Numbered from the stretch's first letter, positions 44,361-56,519 are shown. The stretch: DNA of 64,000 nt from Datnioides undecimradiatus (GCA_008933995.1 WARS01000013.1:14387806-14451805); one strand, 5' to 3'. Notes: generated by a model not told the origin, from the sequence alone. Translations and numbers: made by a program.

Positions 44361-46070
44361 CACTACTGTATGGGCATGATTTAAATATATTGAGGAAAAA
44401 TTCTGAGCAACAAGAGATCTTTCTCAAATGTAATATGTCACTGTTGTGAATTAATAATGCTCGTGTGTATTTAAATTAATCACACTGTAAAGAATCTGAA
44501 GACAAAAAGCAGCCAAACAAGAAATTCCCATGATAAAGGTTAAGGTTACATATATAGTGGTTAAGGATTCTACTTAAGGGTTCAAGGTGAGCACAACAAA
44601 GTGTATAGGCTCTGGTGTCACATTGTAACTGAAGTATGCCAGTCGAAAAACATTTAAGTTGGCTACAGTGATACCACACAGACACTTTAACTGTGTCAGC
44701 ATGGACTTGACTTGTGTTTCCTCTGACAAGTTTTCAATATCAGTTTGAGAGTTTGTTGGGAGTCTCAGTAGTCCTTACTCTTTCAAATACACATCCAGCA
44801 AAGCCATACTGCAGACCTTCTGCTCACCGTGATTGCTGCTCTGTATGAAAGAAGGAATTTAAACACCCACCGTCGCTCTGTATCACACAGTAAATGAAAG
44901 AATGTAAACAGAGTTACTGGGGAAAGTATGCAGACAGTACACGTGATTAGCATTGCAGCGGTGATATCAAAGGGTGAAAACTGACACTCAGCTATAAATC
45001 AAGACCTAATGCTAAGGTAGGTATCTACGGTGGGTAAAGCTCTTTAATCTAATATAAATCCAGAATCAGGGTAAGTCTCCATAGGGAAAAAAATAAGTTA
45101 CTGTTACGTCCTCCAAGGTAATAAAAACAAGAGAGTGTGCATATATAGTGTAAGTGATCAATAGGTGAGGAAGCTTTCTGAAATTTGAACTCATATCCAA
45201 TTATGAAGGCAGCCGTTCTGCTCACATGAACATTGTTAAATAGCTGTTTACTTTAAAAGAGAAAAAGCTAATGCATCCACTGTAATGCATCCACTGACAC
45301 TGTTAAAACAATCTGTGAGAGTTTTAATATGTTCAAAAATCAAAAGCACACCAAATAATAGAGTACAAATGTGAGTATAAACACAGTTAATTCTCACCAT
45401 TTATGATATGATGTAATAATTCACAAAACGTTGCTGAAAGTGTAATGTCACATTGCACAAATTACAGAAAGGCATTTGAGCAGTGAAGTCAAACCTATGT
45501 ATTCCCCAGAATAACGCTGTTATGACTAATCACTCAGACTTCCAAGGTTATAGTTGTGGTAATTTAAAGCTCAGTACACCTGTATCTCATTGCTTCATTT
45601 ATGTTGTTTTTTTTTAATATATGTGCAAAACTCACAGTGAGAATTTGTGAGGAAGCTGGGAGGGATATAGCAGCAACCCCAGATTAGAAAAACTGAAAGA
45701 GTAAAACAAAACAAAAAAACAAAATTAAAATAGGGGTCTTGTATTTGGAGGGGCATTCTGTGGAAATAGTCATAAAATGTTGGTTCAGCATTAAGCACTG
45801 GTTGGGTAATAGTTGTATTTCTTCCACAGCAATTTGAAAACTGGAGCTTTTCCTTGAGGATACTCAGACCTGTGGCTGCCACAGGTCCTAAATATCCTAA
45901 ATAACCTAAATATCTCTTTTTTTATTTTGAATTACATGCCAAAGCCAAAGGGTATGTGAAATTGTAATTCTTTTATGTGGGGCTAATTTAACTGCCACTG
46001 TTTGTCTTATTTCAGGCCAAACGATTTGATTTTATCAGTGTTTATTACTATTAGGGTTTTTTAATATTTT
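44361..46070. other. AT-rich spacer with short repeats and a palindrome
   Basis: TAATGCATCCACTG is perfectly duplicated in tandem (45269-45282, 45283-45296). GACCTGTGGC and GCCACAGGTC form 10-bp perfect arms around one T (45867-45887). CCTAAATA recurs three times at 45886-45914. No gene is seen. Confidence 0.6.
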
Positions 46071-46074
46071 AACA

Positions 46075-46185
46075 ATGTTTCAGTGACGCTGGCTAGCCTG
46101 TCTCTGTGGAAGGCTTCCCGGTAGCAGCCTGTGGGTACACTGGGGGCACTCTCCGTTCCGCGAGTGAGTGATATGTAGTGGTTTT
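46075..46185. other. Short GC-rich island, unrecognised
   Basis: About 100 bp of GC-rich sequence (GACGCTGGCTAGCC, GGGGGCACTCTCCGTTCCGCG) lies in AT-rich DNA. Its role is unknown. Confidence 0.3.
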
Positions 46186-46735
46186 GTAGCTAAATGTCAA
46201 ATTTTACCCAGCACCTATCACTCCATGTTGCCTCATTATTCCCCTTTACACTCCTCTTTTTTTTTTTAGCAGAACCAGCAAATAAAATCATCTTTTTTTT
46301 AACAATATAAGCATGTTCAGTCTGTGTTTCATTTGACTGCTGTATTCATTTAAAATTGAAACACAGTGTTGATATTCATCAGTGTATTAGGCCAAAGCCA
46401 TAATTAAAAAGCTGCTGTAGGACAGATAATACGTGTGGAACAGAAAATAATTTTTCTTACAATTGTATCTTATTTTTATCATCCTATCATTTCAGTATTA
46501 TACAGTATATATCAGTTATATATGGGAACACTTACATAAACTCAAGCACACAGCAGACTATTTCTCAATGCATTGCTCCATGCAGCATATACCTTTCCTT
46601 GAGCCTGCTTTCATCCTTTTCTTCTCTGTTCTACACCATAATTTCCTATCAAATTCCCTGCTCAGTGCAACATACTGTATCATATGCCTCAAAGCAAATG
46701 CTACAGAAAGGGGAACAAAATTCATATTACTTTTT
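46186..46735. other. Anonymous AT-rich spacer
   Basis: T-runs at 46257-46268 and 46290-46299. Nothing else is identifiable. Confidence 0.5.
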
Positions 46736-46739
46736 GCGT

Positions 46740-47130
46740 TCCATGTGTCAAGCCGTTAATGGACGGTGAGTGGAAGTGAAAAGCAGGAGCATTTTCATCT
46801 TTCCTTTCACTGTCTCTTTTACACTCAGCAAGGAAGCACATGTAAATTGGCTACGAAAGGAGAGGTAGAAAACAATTATGGGAGCGACGCGCCTGAGAGA
46901 AATGAGTCTATTGCTTGACCTGTAATGAAGTGGAAAGTTGACAAGCCGGCTTTGTGCGACTCGCAGATTTGAATGCAAGGAAATGACTCTTCTGTACTGT
47001 CAACCAACAGGAAAAGATTGCCAATTATAAGTGCTGGCCTTCTCCTGGTGCCTAGCAGGCATACTGATGGGTGAGGATGGACATGAATATTCAGTGTACA
47101 TGAATATTAATGCAAACATTTTATAATAAT
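46740..47130. promoter_or_regulatory. Strong candidate conserved non-coding block
   Basis: GCCGTTAATGGACGG, GTAAATTGGC, AACAATTATGGGAGCGACGCGCC, CCTGTAATGAAG, TTTGAATGCAAGG, GCCAATTATAAG and two CATGAATATT copies (47090 and 47099 region) sit in complex sequence without low complexity. Confidence 0.45.
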
Positions 47131-47345
47131 GTCGCTAACAAGACCTTAACAAACTATTAGTTAATGATTAATTAAACATGAAAAACAGTCATTAATCATA
47201 CTATAAATATGTGAAAATGATAAGTGCATCATTAATATGGCAGTAGTTCAAGAGCATATACAATATTCATTCAGGTATGTAACTACCTTTATTTCCCATT
47301 CCAAAAACTCATGTCACAGAAGTACAAATATGAGACAAGTAAACC
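47131..47345. other. Anonymous AT-rich spacer
   Basis: Nothing identifiable in this stretch. Confidence 0.5.
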
Positions 47346-47347
47346 TT

Positions 47348-47410
47348 TAACAACAACACCAAGAACAAGAACAACATTAATAATAATAATAATAATGATA
47401 ATAATAAAAA
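47348..47410. repeat. (AAC)n then (AAT)n microsatellite
   Basis: AACAACAACACCAAGAACAAG passes into TTAATAATAATAATAATAATG. Confidence 0.9.
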
Positions 47411-47477
47411 GTGAACATAATGACATTCATGACAGTGGATTAACAGCAGGGCTGTACTGAACTACATTAGTTTTAGA

Positions 47478-47512
47478 AAGGTGTACCTAATAAAATGATT
47501 ACCGAGTGTGTA
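47478..47512. repeat. Terminal fragment of a common vertebrate repeat
   Basis: AGGTGTACCTAATAAAATGATT then ACCGAGTGTGTAT matches the well-known terminus 'gtgtacctaataaagtggcc..gtgagtgta' of a dispersed repeat in fish genomes. The rest of the element is not visible upstream. Confidence 0.65.
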
Positions 47513-48095
47513 TCCTGTGTAGTTAAGTATAAGAAACCATATTTCTTGATAGTTTCATAGTTTTTGATAAAGCTTATGTTTCACATTAGCAGCACCTTCG
47601 ATATCTCCACTTTTATTCTTGGACTGTTTCTTGTTAATAGCATTTTTACAACCCTGTGCACTGCAGTCTCTATCCACAGTATTAGAGACATCAAATGAAT
47701 GTATTACCTGACATGCAGATGACCGGTGGGCAGTGGTCACAAAGTGAGGACAGTCTGATGAAGTGATCCAGGTGACATTAAGACTCCCATTCAAATACAC
47801 TTTGCACCATATCTGTCCTTGTTAACAGAGCTGCTGAATATCTCTGAGTCATGCACAGCTGGTGCTACTGCAGCTCTTGGGATGTAGTGCTTGCCAGATT
47901 CAACATGAGGTCCCTTTTATTTGCCAGAAATTCTCCCCCATGAAGTCCAAATTAAATATCAATTAATAAAACCCAGGTAGCTTCCTGAAGATTGAATTTA
48001 TTTCTGTTGAAATATGTGCATCGCTTGAATTTTGTATGGAACATGCAGCCTGAAACTCTGTGCTCAGCTTATTCTGTGTATTTGTAAGGGTGAGG
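47513..48095. other. Anonymous spacer
   Basis: An 81-codon minus frame at 47555-47800 shows no recognisable domain. Confidence 0.5.
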
Positions 48096-48101
48096 TGTAG
48101 G

Positions 48102-48168
48102 CGTGTGTGTGTGTGTGTGTGTGCGTGTGTGTGTGGGTATGTATTTTGTGCGTGTGTGCGTGTGTAGG
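48102..48168. repeat. (TG)n microsatellite, interrupted
   Basis: TG units are interrupted by CG and GGTATG, ending in TAGGGGGGGTG. Confidence 0.95.
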
Positions 48169-48760
48169 GGGGGTGCCTTTGTGTGGTGCTGCTGCGTGTA
48201 TCCAATTCCAGTGTATTTAACGAGATATCTCACTTCCTCCTTTTTTTATCTTGATTCCATTTCTTGCCAGCACTCAGGGGAGCAGAATTCATTCGCACTC
48301 GTTTTTCCTTTTTCTCTTTACTCTGCTGTGCACAAATTGTTACTCAGCCATTTCTGTGCAGCAGGAACGTTCTTCAGCAAGTGATTGTCATTCAGTTTCA
48401 AATTAGTTTGAGCTGATCTACCATGCAATAAAATCTCAACATGCTGGACAGAATGACATGCTATTCAGCATGATTGTAATAGCCTGAAGTTGAGCGGGAC
48501 GTGTTGTCATTGTCTTGCCGCTTGTACAGCACATTATGTGTCATCAGAAAAGTTACAGCATGCTGCCTTGCAAGCTGACAGCCTTGTTGTTTCTTCAGCA
48601 TGATGTGTTTGTATTTACAAATATTTATTATGCATTTTGGTATGTTTTTGTTTACCTATATACATTTGCCCTTGTGAATATAGAGTGCATAGCGTACATA
48701 CAATATGTGCCTGGCTGCATCTGTATGGCTGTGCATGTGCCACCGTCTGTCTATCTGAGT
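48169..48760. other. Anonymous AT-rich spacer
   Basis: Nothing confidently identifiable in this stretch. Confidence 0.5.
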
Positions 48761-48764
48761 GAAT

Positions 48765-48930
48765 GACTGACAAAGGGCCCCCAGAGGATGGAGGCATGAC
48801 AATTGCTCACCCTTCCAGTGTCATTCAGCATAGTACGGGAGCCATTAACTTTTAAAGCCAGGCCTCTCTCGCAGCAGGCCCCATGCCGTTTAGTCTCCCC
48901 TCTGCATCACTTCAAATGGTCATGATGGAC
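48765..48930. promoter_or_regulatory. Candidate conserved non-coding block
   Basis: GACAAAGGGCCCCC, ATGACAATTGCTCACCC, GAGCCATTAACTTTTAAAGCC and GGCCCCATGCCG are packed in 160 bp of complex sequence. Confidence 0.42.
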
Positions 48931-49070
48931 AGGAGTCAGACCTCTGTGTCTCGGCAGGGTTGAGGGGTGGAGCACTATGCCCCTGTCCCACACTGTGGCA
49001 CTGTTGGCACTGTTGGCACCTGGCTCTGAATGTGTGTGTACGCATGTGTGTGGGTAGTCTGTTGGCCACT
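48931..49070. repeat. Spacer with GGCACTGTT tandem
   Basis: GGCACTGTT is repeated two and a half times (48997-49019), followed by an interrupted TG stretch (49030-49052). Confidence 0.7.
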
Positions 49071-49074
49071 GAGG

Positions 49075-49600
49075 TCGAGAGAATGCATCTTGATTGACAA
49101 GTCTCATCAGGGACAACTTAATGGCACCACCACCTACCAATTAGAAGTCATCAAGGTCCCCAATTGAAAGTGGTTAATAAATAATGTATAGCCACAGTAA
49201 TACCACATAATCTGGATATCAGAAAGTCAAAGGTGGATGCATTATTAATGGGGCCAAATTGGACTTTAATAACTGTTCCACTGAATCCCACACCGCAGCA
49301 GAATTCACTTATGTTAATATGCCTTTATTATTAATGGGCAGCCATTTTCTAAAATGTTAACTGACTGGGGTGCTCCAGAGGCAGTTGCCAAGATTGACGA
49401 GCCTCGTGTCTGGGGAAAAAGAGGTGGGGGTAGCGAGGGCTTGCTTATTTATTTATTCACCTACCTGTAGCACGTCAGCCCACATCATTGTGTCAATAAT
49501 TCCCTGGTAAAGCCATTAGGCATGATCACAGAGGCCCAATTAACTCTGCAATGTGTGAGATGACAATCGTACATCATTAGCCCTATAATGGTGTGCCGTG
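49075..49600. promoter_or_regulatory. Strong candidate conserved block, homeodomain- and PBX-rich
   Basis: TTGATTGACA (49090-49099) is a PBX/PKNOX-type decamer. It is followed by ACTTAATGGC, CCAATTAGAAG, CCAATTGAAAG, GGTTAATAAATAATG, CATTATTAATGG, GACTTTAATAAC, TTATTATTAATGGG, GTCAATAATTCC, GCCATTAGGC, CCCAATTAACTC and CATCATTAGCCC. This is the densest TAAT/ATTA block in the window, about 500 bp, without exon signals. A regulatory role is inferred. Confidence 0.5.
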
Positions 49601-50040
49601 CCACAGCCTCTTTAAAAACAAACATCAAGGCTATTACTGGGAATATATGCCATCGTCAACGTTGCTGCTTGAACCATTCTGACTTGTGCTCAAATGCTCT
49701 GCTGGGGATGTGCACGTCAAGTGTTATGGGACATTACACCAAATGTGTTTCAATGAACTACTGTGGTTTTTACAGATTGAATGCATCTTCATCAAGACGT
49801 ATTTATGATGATCAAATGTGTGGGATCTGCATAGCACAAATTAAGAGACACACTGTGGTGGTACTAATATACAGTATGTTGTCTGGAATAAAGGACCTAT
49901 ATGTTTGGAAAGTGGGAAGAGCAATACGAAATATCCGAAAGGCTGCTCTGTCACCCTGATTTAAATTCACCCATTCCTCAGCTCAGTGGGAGCTCACTGC
50001 GACTTCTGAGACAATTTGGTGGAGGCATCTCTAAAGGGGA
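49601..50040. other. Spacer, unrecognised
   Basis: A 123-codon forward frame (49588-49959) has no recognisable domain. Confidence 0.45.
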
Positions 50041-50044
50041 ACCG

Positions 50045-50260
50045 ATAGACTAGCTAATATGTTCTCTCATGGTATTTGCATAATGTCCATGGTGCATCGC
50101 CAGAGAGCTGTTCTGCTCCAGTTCCCCCTTGTAATATATCTGGCAGCGCTTCTAAAATGCAGTTGTCGCTGGCACTGGCTTACAAATCAGACGGTGAAGC
50201 CCCATCCAGAATATCAAAGGAAACACAGCCTCAAAATATTTGTTTACCATCTGCTTTTGG
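50045..50260. promoter_or_regulatory. Candidate conserved non-coding block
   Basis: GACTAGCTAATATG, GGTATTTGCATAATG (POU/homeodomain-like), CTTGTAATATATC and TTTGTTTACC (FOX-like) lie in complex sequence. Confidence 0.35.
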
Positions 50261-52000
50261 ACTATGTCCTGGACAAATCAAGTTGATGAGATTGACTCTT
50301 TTTTGTGGTGTACAAGTCCAGGATTTTTTCTTTAGAATCATCAAAGGTATTAAACCTAGAAGGAAGCACTGCTGTGGTTGACAGGACCACATACAGCCCT
50401 TTACTTCTGTTGGCACCACAAATGAACATGCCCCTAAAAGCTCCTCTGCCCTTGCATTCATAGAAATGTCAGTTCTCCAGTTTGGTAGCAGAGGTGGTAT
50501 CCATCTGTGCATCATTTCTGCCTGAATTATATGGTAAATGTTTGTCTGAAGCTTGTAATTCTTAATATTTTGACATTCCTTTACGCAGATGTTACTATTA
50601 TGGTGGACTTATGGTGGACTGGTGTCTGTGTATGATATAGTATACTCACTCTGTCGGGCTACTGGATCTATTTAAATGTACCTGATGCTCATTCTTGATT
50701 TCAGCTTATTCTCTCAAGCCACTTCTTTCCAATCTTATTGCTCTGTAAAAGTTAATAATTGAACCTGCCATGCACTTTCTAATTCAGTGACTGAAAATCA
50801 TATTTATTTTCATTCTGTTAAGCACGATTTGTATCATCAAGCTGTATTAGGTTAAAAAATCAAAGAAACCTCGAACTTTCTGACCTGAACTGAGTTCAAG
50901 TAGCCCAAAATATTCAGCTTGCTTGAAAAAATGAAAAAGTCAGAAACAAGGTCTACCCTCATTAGTATCTGAGTATTTTGGGCTCCCAGCAGAAAAATGA
51001 AATGCCATTTTTGTTTTGTGTTTGTTGCTTTATCCTGCTTCTCAGCCAAGTAGCAGGCATAAAAGAAAATGTTGTACTTCACCAGGAAAATGACTATGCT
51101 ATGATCTATACATAGACGGCATAGCATGATTGAGACATGGATGTATTCAGTGTACTCACTTGACAGCCTTAAACTATTCCATATGTATGATTTTCAGCTT
51201 TCCTCAAAAAAGAAGAGTCACAGAGGACAGCAAGGAAGGCAAGGAAGGTCAGAGACTGATTAAGGTAACTGTTCTCCTATCACAGCCTATTTGCTTATTT
51301 TCACAAACACAGTTTTACCGAAGGATGCCCCCTCGCACTACTAAACCCAAAAATCTTGTTCAGTAACAACTAATGTTTGTTCGGGTTGATGAACTGCCAG
51401 TATCGATGAAATAATTGACGTAACACTCAGTCTCCTCCTCTGTCACTCCCTCCTCATTAGTCATCTTGCCTCAACGCTCAGTTGACTTTGCTCATCCTGT
51501 CAGTGGAGGCATCTAATCGACTAAAGCGAGTGTTTTCTGCCTCAGTAACAGAAATTTGCAAGGGTACGAGGAGTCGTGAGGAAGCCGTGGAATTAAATGT
51601 ACTGTAGAGGGATTGCATGTGACAAGGCTGTGTTGTGTAAGAAAACACTGTTTTCCAACTTTTTGACACTCAGTCAATATATTGACAGCATTTGTCACTA
51701 CAGTACAGCTTTGGCAGGAGTATCAAGATGCCAGCCAACCCAGGCTGACCTGTCATGCTTCGATTCGCTGTCGCACTGGCTCTTTACAGGTGAAAATCAT
51801 GAAGCATGGAAGGCAGGAAGCTCTGACAGACAGGACATTTCCTTCCTAGCATCCAATACTGACAACCTTCTCCTCATGTGTCACAAACATCTCCATAAAA
51901 AAAGTTCTTTTAAACATTTTGGATGGTCCGCGGTGAATGCTACAGTGATGCTGCTGTAGCTCTGTGTGAGAGGGGTGAGGGAGCTGTAACTACTTTTTGC
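50261..52000. other. Anonymous spacer
   Basis: TATGGTGGACT is duplicated at 50600-50620. Nothing else is identifiable over about 1.7 kb. Confidence 0.5.
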
Positions 52001-52007
52001 TCAATAA

Positions 52008-52285
52008 CCCTTTAACGCATGAAGTATGAAAACTTTTATTTTTCTTTAGGCATGAAGAAAAGGAAAAAAATCGATTTTTTTAAACTTAATTTTTACAAGG
52101 AATTTTCCACATGTCCACTCAGGTGGACAGCATACGTTTTGAGTTTTTGACTAAAGAAATATGCTGTTACAGTAATGTATCAGTGAACCTATTTTCACTT
52201 ATTGTAACACTGTTCAACCCATGTATATACAAGAAAATGGCTTTTGAGTAGCTGTCCACTGTAGTGACCACTCTGCGTGAAAGGG
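52008..52285. mobile_element. piggyBac-like MITE, 278 bp
   Basis: The element begins CCCTTTAACGCATGAAG and ends with the inverted CTCTGCGTGAAAGGG, so the termini CCCTTT(A/C)ACGCA are inverted over about 12 of 13 positions. It is flanked by ATAA (52004-52007) and TTAA (52286-52289), the TTAA target duplication expected of piggyBac with one substitution. The interior holds GTCCACTCAGGTGGAC and GTCCACTGTAGTGACC and is too short to code for a transposase. The interior resembles a dispersed fish repeat I recall. Confidence 0.8.
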
Positions 52286-52289
52286 TTAA

Positions 52290-53030
52290 AAGTGTTTATT
52301 CAGTCATCAGGGGACGCTTACCCCAAAATCACAGATGTGTCCTGTCCTTATCTTATACATCTTACAATACAAATTGTATTGTTGTTTACTTACCATGAGA
52401 AAATGGCTATTTGCTAAACCTCTCCTTCAAACAGAGATTGTTCATTAATACTTTATAATTCATTAATACAGTTTTCCCACATGACTACATGGTGCTGTAG
52501 TACACAACATGAACAAAAGTGTAAGGATTAAGAACAGTGCAATTATCTGCTAATCATGCCTGCAGCCAATGTGTCCCAATGGTTGCTTATGGTATTCCAA
52601 TTATAAAATACTGTTGATAGGACACCTCTACCTGCAAACAAGGTCCATTAAACAGTTTCCCCTACTATTATGATTTTTTGTATTGGCCTATGGAGTGAGT
52701 TTTACTTGAGTTATAGTCCTAATGTAGGGTGGAGTATGTGGAGAAGGACCAGTAGGAGAAACTCAAATGCATTTGTGCACTGGGCTGCATGATGCAGAAA
52801 TAAACTTTTGGATTAAAGGTGTTCAGTTAACAGTTTTCATTCAGTTGAAAGGGTGCTATAGAATCCGCTATGCAGTTCTAATAATACATACATGACTCTA
52901 TTGTCTATTTTCCCACTGTGTTTTAGCTGATCTCACAAGATATTACAAAAGACGGACAAACTGTTTCTTTTTATCATGCATAAAATACAACTAACTAGCT
53001 CTAAAACCATTCTGTTCCTTCCTCTAAATG
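52290..53030. other. Anonymous AT-rich spacer
   Basis: Nothing identifiable in this stretch. Confidence 0.5.
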
Positions 53031-53034
53031 AATC

Positions 53035-53400
53035 ACACAACTGGTGAGGAGGCTGACTGTTGGCCAAGAACATGCAGTGAATCAGCTGGAGTTAGTGTTT
53101 TCAACTAATTCATGGAGCTGATGTTAGCTTAATTAGCTGGCTAGCCATGGAAGATAAAAGCTGCCAGTGACAGTTGCCATCTCAGCTGTCTGAATTGACA
53201 ATTGCCAGCTAGAAATGAGAGGCTTGTCCACCTCTGTCTGAAATCAAGGGCCTATTGTTTCAAAAATAAATAAGGAGTTTGGGTGATAAACAGGCCACTG
53301 TTATTATTATAAACTGAATATGTGATGAGCCAAAATGGCCAATTGTAATTGTTGGCAACAGAAGGAGAGGGGAGCTCAGCAAAGGTACAATTAATTTCAT
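53035..53400. promoter_or_regulatory. Candidate conserved non-coding block
   Basis: CAACTAATTCATGG, GCTTAATTAGCTGGCTAGCC, GCTGTCTGAATTGACAATTGCC, GGCCAATTGTAATTG and TTATTATTATAAAC form a homeodomain-rich block. Confidence 0.4.
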
Positions 53401-54125
53401 CAGCAGTGCAGGGTTGGTAAAACATAAACACAAATGTAAAAAGGGAAATCAAAAATAAGTCTCTAAAGTGTTATGTTGTTTTAAAATTTGTAGTTAAAAG
53501 GTATATTTGAATACTCTTCTGCGTTTTCTCTTAGCTCTGCAATCATTACTTTCACAACAGCTGTTAAACACTTGAACTCTGAGCCAAATCTCCTCATTAA
53601 AATGCCACTCCAAATAATGCATATCTGTCACTGAGTAGATGAGGTTCTGACATACACTATACACAAATAGGCAAGTTAAACAACTCAGTTTGTAACATGC
53701 AATTGATTCTTTATTGACTAATTCAAATCAGATTAAAAAGCTGCATGTAACTGCAATGAAATAATGGGGCTATTAGGCTCTCATTTGTATGTGGTGGATA
53801 ATGAGACATTAAATAACTTCATTGGCATCAAGCACTATCAATGAGTAAAACATGGGTAATTGAATTGTGGACAGTAAAAAGAGATGGAAATGCAAAAAAA
53901 TGACTTGCAGGCTCATATTTGAAAGAAGAGAAAATGGCCTTCATGATGACTTTGGGCGCTGGTCCCACCACAGAAAATTGCTTCTTTTGGTGTCTGTGCG
54001 TGTGCACCACACCCTTTCAAATCATGACCAAAGCTCCTAAACATGAACACACCGGGAGGTTGGAAATGTCAAACGTTCCTCTTTTCTTTCCTCCCTTGGT
54101 ATTCCATCGCTGTCTCACAACTCCA
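53401..54125. other. AT-rich spacer
   Basis: The last 200 bp (53920-54125) become mixed and may be the left flank of the next block. Confidence 0.45.
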
Positions 54126-54129
54126 TTTT

Positions 54130-54455
54130 TCCTTGCCTCTTTTGTGCCTGTCCTCTTTCCCTTTCAGTGGAGATGGAGAGGGTGAGGGAGTGGTGCCAGC
54201 AATGTCACGGCTGGAGAAAGCTTATCCTGGGTAGAGGGGTCTGTGTATAGAGTCAATCAGAGCTGTACAAACCCTTGATTGCCATTGACATTTACCGGGG
54301 GCCCATTTCCAATTAATCTTCAAGGGCCTCCACCTCTTGAAGCCTGATTACGATTTCCCCCCCGACAAACTGGCTAATTTGTAATTGGCCATGTGTCTGG
54401 CAGAAGAGGCTCTCCTTTATCACTGCTAGATTGAGACGTAGGGAAAAAGGAGATA
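54130..54455. promoter_or_regulatory. Strong candidate conserved non-coding block
   Basis: AGAGTCAATCAGAGC, CCCTTGATTGCC, CCATTGACATTTACC, TTTCCAATTAATC and GCCTGATTACG precede GGCTAATT-TGT-AATTGGCC (54372-54390, inverted arms with one mismatch), followed by CCTTTATCACTGC. Texture and motif density are those of a vertebrate CNE and no exon is evident. Confidence 0.5.
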
Positions 54456-56515
54456 GATTGGGAAAAGATCCCTACCCAGCCTGTGTCCTTAAATTAGTTT
54501 CTTAAATACAATACATAAAGTAGCTATCGTTTAAATATATGATGCAGTTAGAGCATGTAACCTAAGTACCTGATGTTAAAAAAAGCAGGTCTCAGAGGGC
54601 ACTTTGTGTTCACTTTGTATGCAGTTATACAGTAGCAACATTGTTATCATTGTTCTGACAGTATGGTAAGTGTCTGATTACATATGGCTCTTGCTTTTTC
54701 TTTTTTTACACAAGAATATGTAGAGCCTATTTTTATATGTAAGAGGACAAAATAAAAACACAAGAGACAGGAATTTTCATCACTTTGTCAATATGTATTT
54801 CACTTCCACAGAAAGAAAACATTGCAAACAAATTAAACACAAATTAAGACGCACATTCACCTCTTCGAAGAAAAACAGCATAAAAGATACAGTAATTACT
54901 ATGTTGTTGGACAGTAAAGAAACGGCAAGAAAGAACATTACACTAGAATTTTCCAGAGGCACTAAAACCTAATAACGCCAAGTATAAAGAAAATATTTTG
55001 AATGGTATCAGAATCATTAAACCAAAATGTTAACAAAACAGAAGTTTTACAATTCAAAACAATTTTGAAATTTGCTTACTTACATAAGGAGAATCTTCTT
55101 GTCAGTCATCTCCAATGGGCACACACTACAATCTCAACTCATTTCATATGATATCACAGGATGACTTACTTGGTACAGCACCTTCCTGTTGTTGCCTCGC
55201 TGTGGATTCACTTAACTCACTTCCCAGTACACGTGTGCATGCTTGGTCCCGGTAGTGATGTCATCATGAAGATATCAGACCTGTTTGAAATTATCAGGGT
55301 GGTTGTAGTGAGTTTGTGAGCCAGTTGGGAGGTTTAAGATTGGATCTGTAAACACCAAATAAACCCAAAACACTGATACCGTCCACGAGCTCAGACATGT
55401 TTTCTTTGCCAATTGTCGGTCGGGGTGAATTGGGGTAAAATCATCCAGAAATTCCCAAAGGCTAACCCCAGCTTGAATTAACATTTCTCTCATGATTTAA
55501 ATGTTCAGCTGAAATGTCTAACGTGTAACATATATTTGTCACATTTTTGCATTTACATATGTTTTCTTTTAACTGGGACATACTCCATGCTTTGTTAAAT
55601 AAGACATCATTTGTCACTTCTTCATGCTTTATTGCAGTGTTTTTTTGTCAAAACTCACCCAACTGGTGAAGATGTTTTCTTTCTCCATTTGCTCATGTTT
55701 TATCATTTGTACATGTTTTGCAAGTTGAAGTCCCTTGACTCTTACTGCAATATTATTTGGCCAGTGAATTATTTCATTTTCTCATCTCACAGAGTGACTG
55801 ACAGTTCCACAGTTACTGGTGAAAATGTATTCTTAACCTAATGTCATGTGCTTAGTAGAGTAATTGACCACATGGAGGCACTATCTGCACCAACCAAGCC
55901 ACTTTTTTACTTGACTTGTGACCTAAATTGTAATTAATTCTGGTAAATATGTTTGTATGTAATATGTAGATATCCAGCTAACTAATGTTAAAAATACAAT
56001 ATACAAAATACAAAGTGACCAATCACTTCTTTGGGAAAGTTAGGAATGATGGCACGCTGTACATTTGGACATGAGATTTAATTTGTGACATTCATATGCG
56101 AGAAGCTCTTATACTGACTTTGTAAGTCATTGACTGGCGCACTTTCTGTTCAGTTTCAGCAAATGTGTCTTGGCTGTTGTGGTTGCAGCGCTGCTTGAGC
56201 GGAGCTGTTGGTGAGGCGGCATGCTGCATGTTATTTAGACCCTCACATATAGTGAGTAGATCAGGTCCTGCTGTGAAGACAGACACATACATACACATGC
56301 ACCGCCTGCATGCTGAGAGATACTTATTCAGACTGCAAAGGCACATGATTGTTCACAGTACAACATACACAGTACAAGAGCAGCAGAGAGAGAGAAATGT
56401 ATATGAATGTATATTTAGCTCCACCGCACTGTGCTCAGTTCAAAAAGATCTGATGAGAACCTCATAGATATTATTTCCTAAACATTCCTGCGCACAGAGC
56501 GCTGTCATTATCAAA
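54456..56515. other. Anonymous AT-rich spacer
   Basis: No gene or recognisable repeat over 2 kb. A 72-codon minus frame at 55275-55493 has no recognisable domain. Confidence 0.5.
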
Positions 56516-56519
56516 GATG

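Noticed and set aside
47555-47800. 81-codon minus frame starting MYLNGSLNVTW
   Set aside because: It looked protein-like at first, but there is no family match, signal sequence or splice context.
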